From Adiantum capillus-veneris (lineage: Eukaryota > Streptophyta > Polypodiopsida > Polypodiales > Pteridaceae), in the NCBI GenBank assembly GCA_014529385.2, contig CM043957.1:67849503-67913502 (forward strand): DNA of 64,000 bases, given 5' to 3'. The notes under the pieces were generated by a model, which was not told the DNA's origin, ran no database searches, and saw only the letters and a list, made by a program, of their open reading frames with translations. Both the position numbers and the translations under genes were made by a program. Positions 61,685 to 64,000 of the stretch are shown here, piece after piece. The stretch's first letter is position 1, and every line of letters starts with the position of its first letter.

Positions 61685-62420
61685 ACATCTGTTCCGATAA
61701 TGTCCCAACTCTCCACATTCAAAGCATTGAACATCCAAGCGTGAAGGATTTTGAGCATTAGTGGCATAAGCTCTTTGTGGTTGTCCATTATTATTGGGAA
61801 GCCTTATTGGACGTCAGGCACCATTAAAACTTTGATTTTGTTTGACTCTCCTTCTAATACCTTGCTCCTTCATTAAGGGCTTAGCCCGTAGTAAAGCATC
61901 TTGCACAGTAGTAGGTTTCATGGATTCTAATTGCAAGCTGATTGGTTCTCTTAAACCTTGACAAAAACGGGCTACTTGCTGCTCTATGATCATTGGCGGA
62001 GCATACGCCTAAGCTTTACAAACTTTGAGTAGTACTCTTCCAAGGATAAGCTGTATTATTTTAAGCTAAAGAACTCATTCATCTTCAATGCTTTGTGGGT
62101 AGGAGGTAAATATCTTTCCTTTACCGCTTGTTTAATCTCCCTCTCTAACTCTGAGCGTTCTTCAACACTCCCATGTCACAACAATGTTGTTTTCAACATA
62201 ATTTTGCTTCACTAGAGAGATGAAACATCCTTAGCATTGCTTGGTTTGCAAGTGCGGTCTTCGCAGCCAAGAAGTAATCATCTATAGCTGCGATCCATAC
62301 TTCTGCATCCTTCTCAATATCAACACCCTCTCCTGTAAAAGAAGGTGGTTGCATTTGTTTGAGCAATAAATTCTTCTTCTGAATCTCCGTATAGATAGCA
62401 TCGTTCTGAGGGTTTCCCAT
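61685..62420 (-). pseudogene. Gypsy-4 gag
   Basis: ATG at 62420 opens MGNPQNDAIYTEIQKK and goes on with MQPPSFTGEGVDIEKDAEVW and AIDDYFLAAKTALANQAM, the usual start of a plant gypsy Gag domain. After a frameshift come REIKQAVKERYLPPTHKALK, KPTTVQDALLRAKPLMKEQG and a perfect zinc knuckle CFECGELGHYRNRC at 61685-61726. Several stops. Confidence 0.85.
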
Positions 62421-62512
62421 TATAGGAGTGATTTGAGGGTTCTCCTGAGTGTATGCATATATTAACGTTAATATTCATAGTAACTCAAAACACTAAGGTA
62501 TTTTTTAGCTTA

Positions 62513-62687
62513 GACTTATTTAGTCCACTAAAAGTTCAACCACATGACTTTACCAATCATGACTTACCCAGTCCATTTTAAAACTTAACCATATGACTTA
62601 ACCAGTCATAGCTTTTGTCAATCACATGACTTAACCAATCACCACTTATTCAATCTACTAACTCAATCAAATGACTTAACCAGTCAG
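62513..62687. repeat. Repeated dyad with a TAACC centre in the Gypsy-4 leader
   Basis: Copies at 62513 (GACT-TATTT-AGTC), 62544 (ATGACT-TTACC-AATCAT), 62561 (GACT-TACCC-AGTC), 62592 (TATGACT-TAACC-AGTCATA, perfect), 62626 (ATGACT-TAACC-AATCAC) and 62671 (ATGACT-TAACC-AGTCAG). The 7-bp perfect one can form a hairpin. They are spaced 17-45 bases apart. Confidence 0.8.
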
Positions 62688-62796
62688 ACAATTCTTTTGA
62701 CTATTCATAAATTCATCAAAAGGTCATATATGGGTCTACAAAAGATCTCTCCATGAGAATATATAATAGAGGTTTCAACCATAGCTGTAATACGCA

Positions 62797-63213
62797 TCAG
62801 TTGACATGTCGTAAAAGATTGGTGGTTGATGAACTGGGTGTAAGAAGAGAAACACAAGAGGAAGCTTGGGGTAGCCAATGAAAACTTTTTCCTTGAAGGT
62901 CGATCGAGTGTGATTGTTGATAACAACTCTTGGCATGGATAACTGCTATCACTCTATCATAAACCCATTGATTACGATTTGTAACTCCATCAATGGCCAT
63001 GACAATCAGTGGTGCTTCGTAAAATTGAAAGTATGAAACCAACTTCAACTCTTCAGCCCACTTGATTTGATGTAGGTCGATATCTAAGTGTCCAATGTGA
63101 CGTGCTTGGATAGCAAAGATTGTTCCATGAACCCAATGACTTGTATATAACCATGTACTTGGTGGGTCAAAATTGATGTGAGGTACAAAAACCTTATCAA
63201 GAATGTGGAACAC
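62797..63213 (-). CDS. 138-codon open frame in the Gypsy-4 leader
   Basis: Reads MFHILDKVFVPHINFDPPST, then WVHGTIFAIQARHIGHLDID and LIVMAIDGVTNRNQWVYDRV. It has balanced composition and no low complexity, which is unusual here. It lies between the primer site and gag. I do not recognise it; it may be a captured gene piece or a chance frame. Confidence 0.3.
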   Translation of the reverse strand: MFHILDKVFVPHINFDPPSTWLYTSHWVHGTIFAIQARHIGHLDIDLHQIKWAEELKLVSYFQFYEAPLIVMAIDGVTNRNQWVYDRVIAVIHAKSCYQQSHSIDLQGKSFHWLPQASSCVSLLTPSSSTTNLLRHVN

Positions 63214-63398
63214 ATTCTTATAAAATTTGAATATTGGTGATTAGCAAGCAGTGTGATATATTGCCTTAAAGATAGTTAAACAATTGGTGTCCATAAATTT
63301 ATGCTACAAAACAGATAGGATAACAATGTGAAGGAAGTATTCATGCAATCAGCCCAAGAATAGTATAAACGGTTAAGAAACCAAACTTTAAACCTAAG

Positions 63399-63410
63399 GC
63401 TCTGATACCA
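63399..63410 (-). promoter_or_regulatory. Gypsy-4 primer binding site (tRNA-Met type)
   Basis: On the - strand TGGTATCAGAGC, exact, two bases inside the LTR that starts at 63413. Confidence 0.95.
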
Positions 63411-63412
63411 AG

Positions 63413-64000
63413 TGTGAGGTCTTCAACCCCAAGAAGATTGGCACGACTTGATAGATGGCCTTCCTTTATTCTCCTTTTTTGTTGACGACATCCTACTCCA
63501 TTTCCACAAAGTAGAGATACGAGCAACAGAAGAGAGGAAGTCCTATATCCATCATTTTTGTGGTTATAAGGGTCATACACCACAAGCCAGGTTAAAAAAT
63601 CAAGGATTCTAATGAAAGATGTTTCCTAACATAAAGATGAAACCCCATTGACATATTTAGAATCCATAAACAACGGCTTTTTTTCCACATTTAAGAGGCA
63701 CGACTGTCATCCATAAACCATAAATATAATATGAGACTTAACCTAAACAGACTAGAAATCTTGTGAAAAGTACCCGGCTAATTGGGTCCATAGCTTTCAA
63801 GGGTATGTATATTTGGGACTTCTCCACTCTTGGCACAATGAGTCTTTAATTTTTCTTTTCTTAATAAGAGAGAGTGGAGTGTTTCTCGACTAATCAAGAC
63901 CACCCATCCTTGACTGGCAACCTGAGCGAGCCCCCACTTTCCACTTCACACTCACCTTTTTGCTTGTTTTCTAATTACTACCACACTATTTTACATATAC
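63413..64000 (-). repeat. Gypsy-4 5' LTR, cut by the window end
   Basis: 588 bases similar to 57305-57890. The ACCCGA-CTAA-TCGGGT dyad of the other copy appears here as ACCCGG-CTAA-TTGGGT, in which the changed bases still pair as G-T wobbles. Confidence 0.9.

Larger units (their letters stand above)
57305..64000 (-). mobile_element. Gypsy-4: chromovirus-like Ty3/gypsy element with an extra insert
   Basis: LTR sequence at 57305 and again from 63413 to the window end, in the same orientation, with a tRNA-Met primer site beside the second. So it is a - strand element whose 5' LTR runs off the window. Internal order: leader, gag, protease, RT, RNase H, integrase (truncated), a 0.5-kb insert with TATA box and exon-like frame, 3' LTR. 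The tRNA-Met site and Gag/pol wording fit chromoviruses, but no chromodomain is left to confirm it. Internal stops make it non-functional. Confidence 0.85.

Overview
The window is plant nuclear DNA made almost entirely of retrotransposons. The evidence is plant-type Ty3/gypsy and Ty1/copia domains, LTRs with tRNA-Met or tRNA-Asp-like primer sites, long GA/CT microsatellites and a high AT content. I recognise no intact host gene, tRNA, rRNA or CRISPR. The wording of the first gypsy pol reminds me of fern or lycophyte elements, but that is an impression and not a proof.

Layout. (1) 1-12748, + strand: the 3' part of a decayed Athila/Tat-like Ty3/gypsy element (Gypsy-1). Its order is protease, RT, RNase H, a doubled integrase zinc module, integrase core, a second protease-like domain, 2.3 kb of non-coding DNA with a regularly spaced perfect or near-perfect palindrome, a long coiled-coil reading frame, a polypurine tract and a 3' LTR. 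(2) 13544-24458, - strand: a non-autonomous LTR element (Lard-1) with 480-bp LTRs, a tRNA-Met primer site and an AAAAT target duplication. A Ty1/copia element (16586-21764, 227-bp LTRs, AAATT target duplication) sits inside it and splits a ~310-bp tandem repeat. (3) 24464-33336: GA-rich spacer, two more Lard-1-type LTRs side by side, a copia gag relic and homopolymers, ending at the primer site of a further truncated element. (4) 33781-38854, - strand: a second LTR-bounded, gag-only element (Lard-2). (5) 38862-45185, - strand: Gypsy-2, with the same LTR family as Gypsy-1. It shows the 5' LTR, a tRNA-Asp-like primer site, a leader with four copies of the palindrome, gag, and a protease broken at Lard-2. 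(6) 45190-51535: further gypsy coding relics on the - strand and another LTR. (7) 53230-55060: a gypsy gag relic on the + strand. (8) 57305-64000, - strand: Gypsy-4, a chromovirus-like element. It has a partial 5' LTR, a tRNA-Met primer site, a leader with short dyad repeats, gag-PR-RT-RH-IN, then a 0.5-kb insert with a TATA box and an exon-like ORF, then the 3' LTR.

How the parts relate. These are layers of insertion rather than cooperating genes. Copia LTRs differ at about 10 of 227 positions and the enclosing Lard-1 LTRs at about 36 of 480 (both counted by eye), which fits copia being the later insertion. Almost all pol genes are dead through in-frame stops, frameshifts and changed catalytic residues. 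Many stops look like CAG/CAA to TAG/TAA changes, as expected from decay of methylated DNA.

Most interesting points: the ~285-bp-spaced palindrome arrays in the Gypsy-1/Gypsy-2 family; small hairpins with a TAACC-type loop but different paired stems in Gypsy-4; the TATA-plus-exon insert in Gypsy-4; and a second protease-like domain after the integrase in Gypsy-1.
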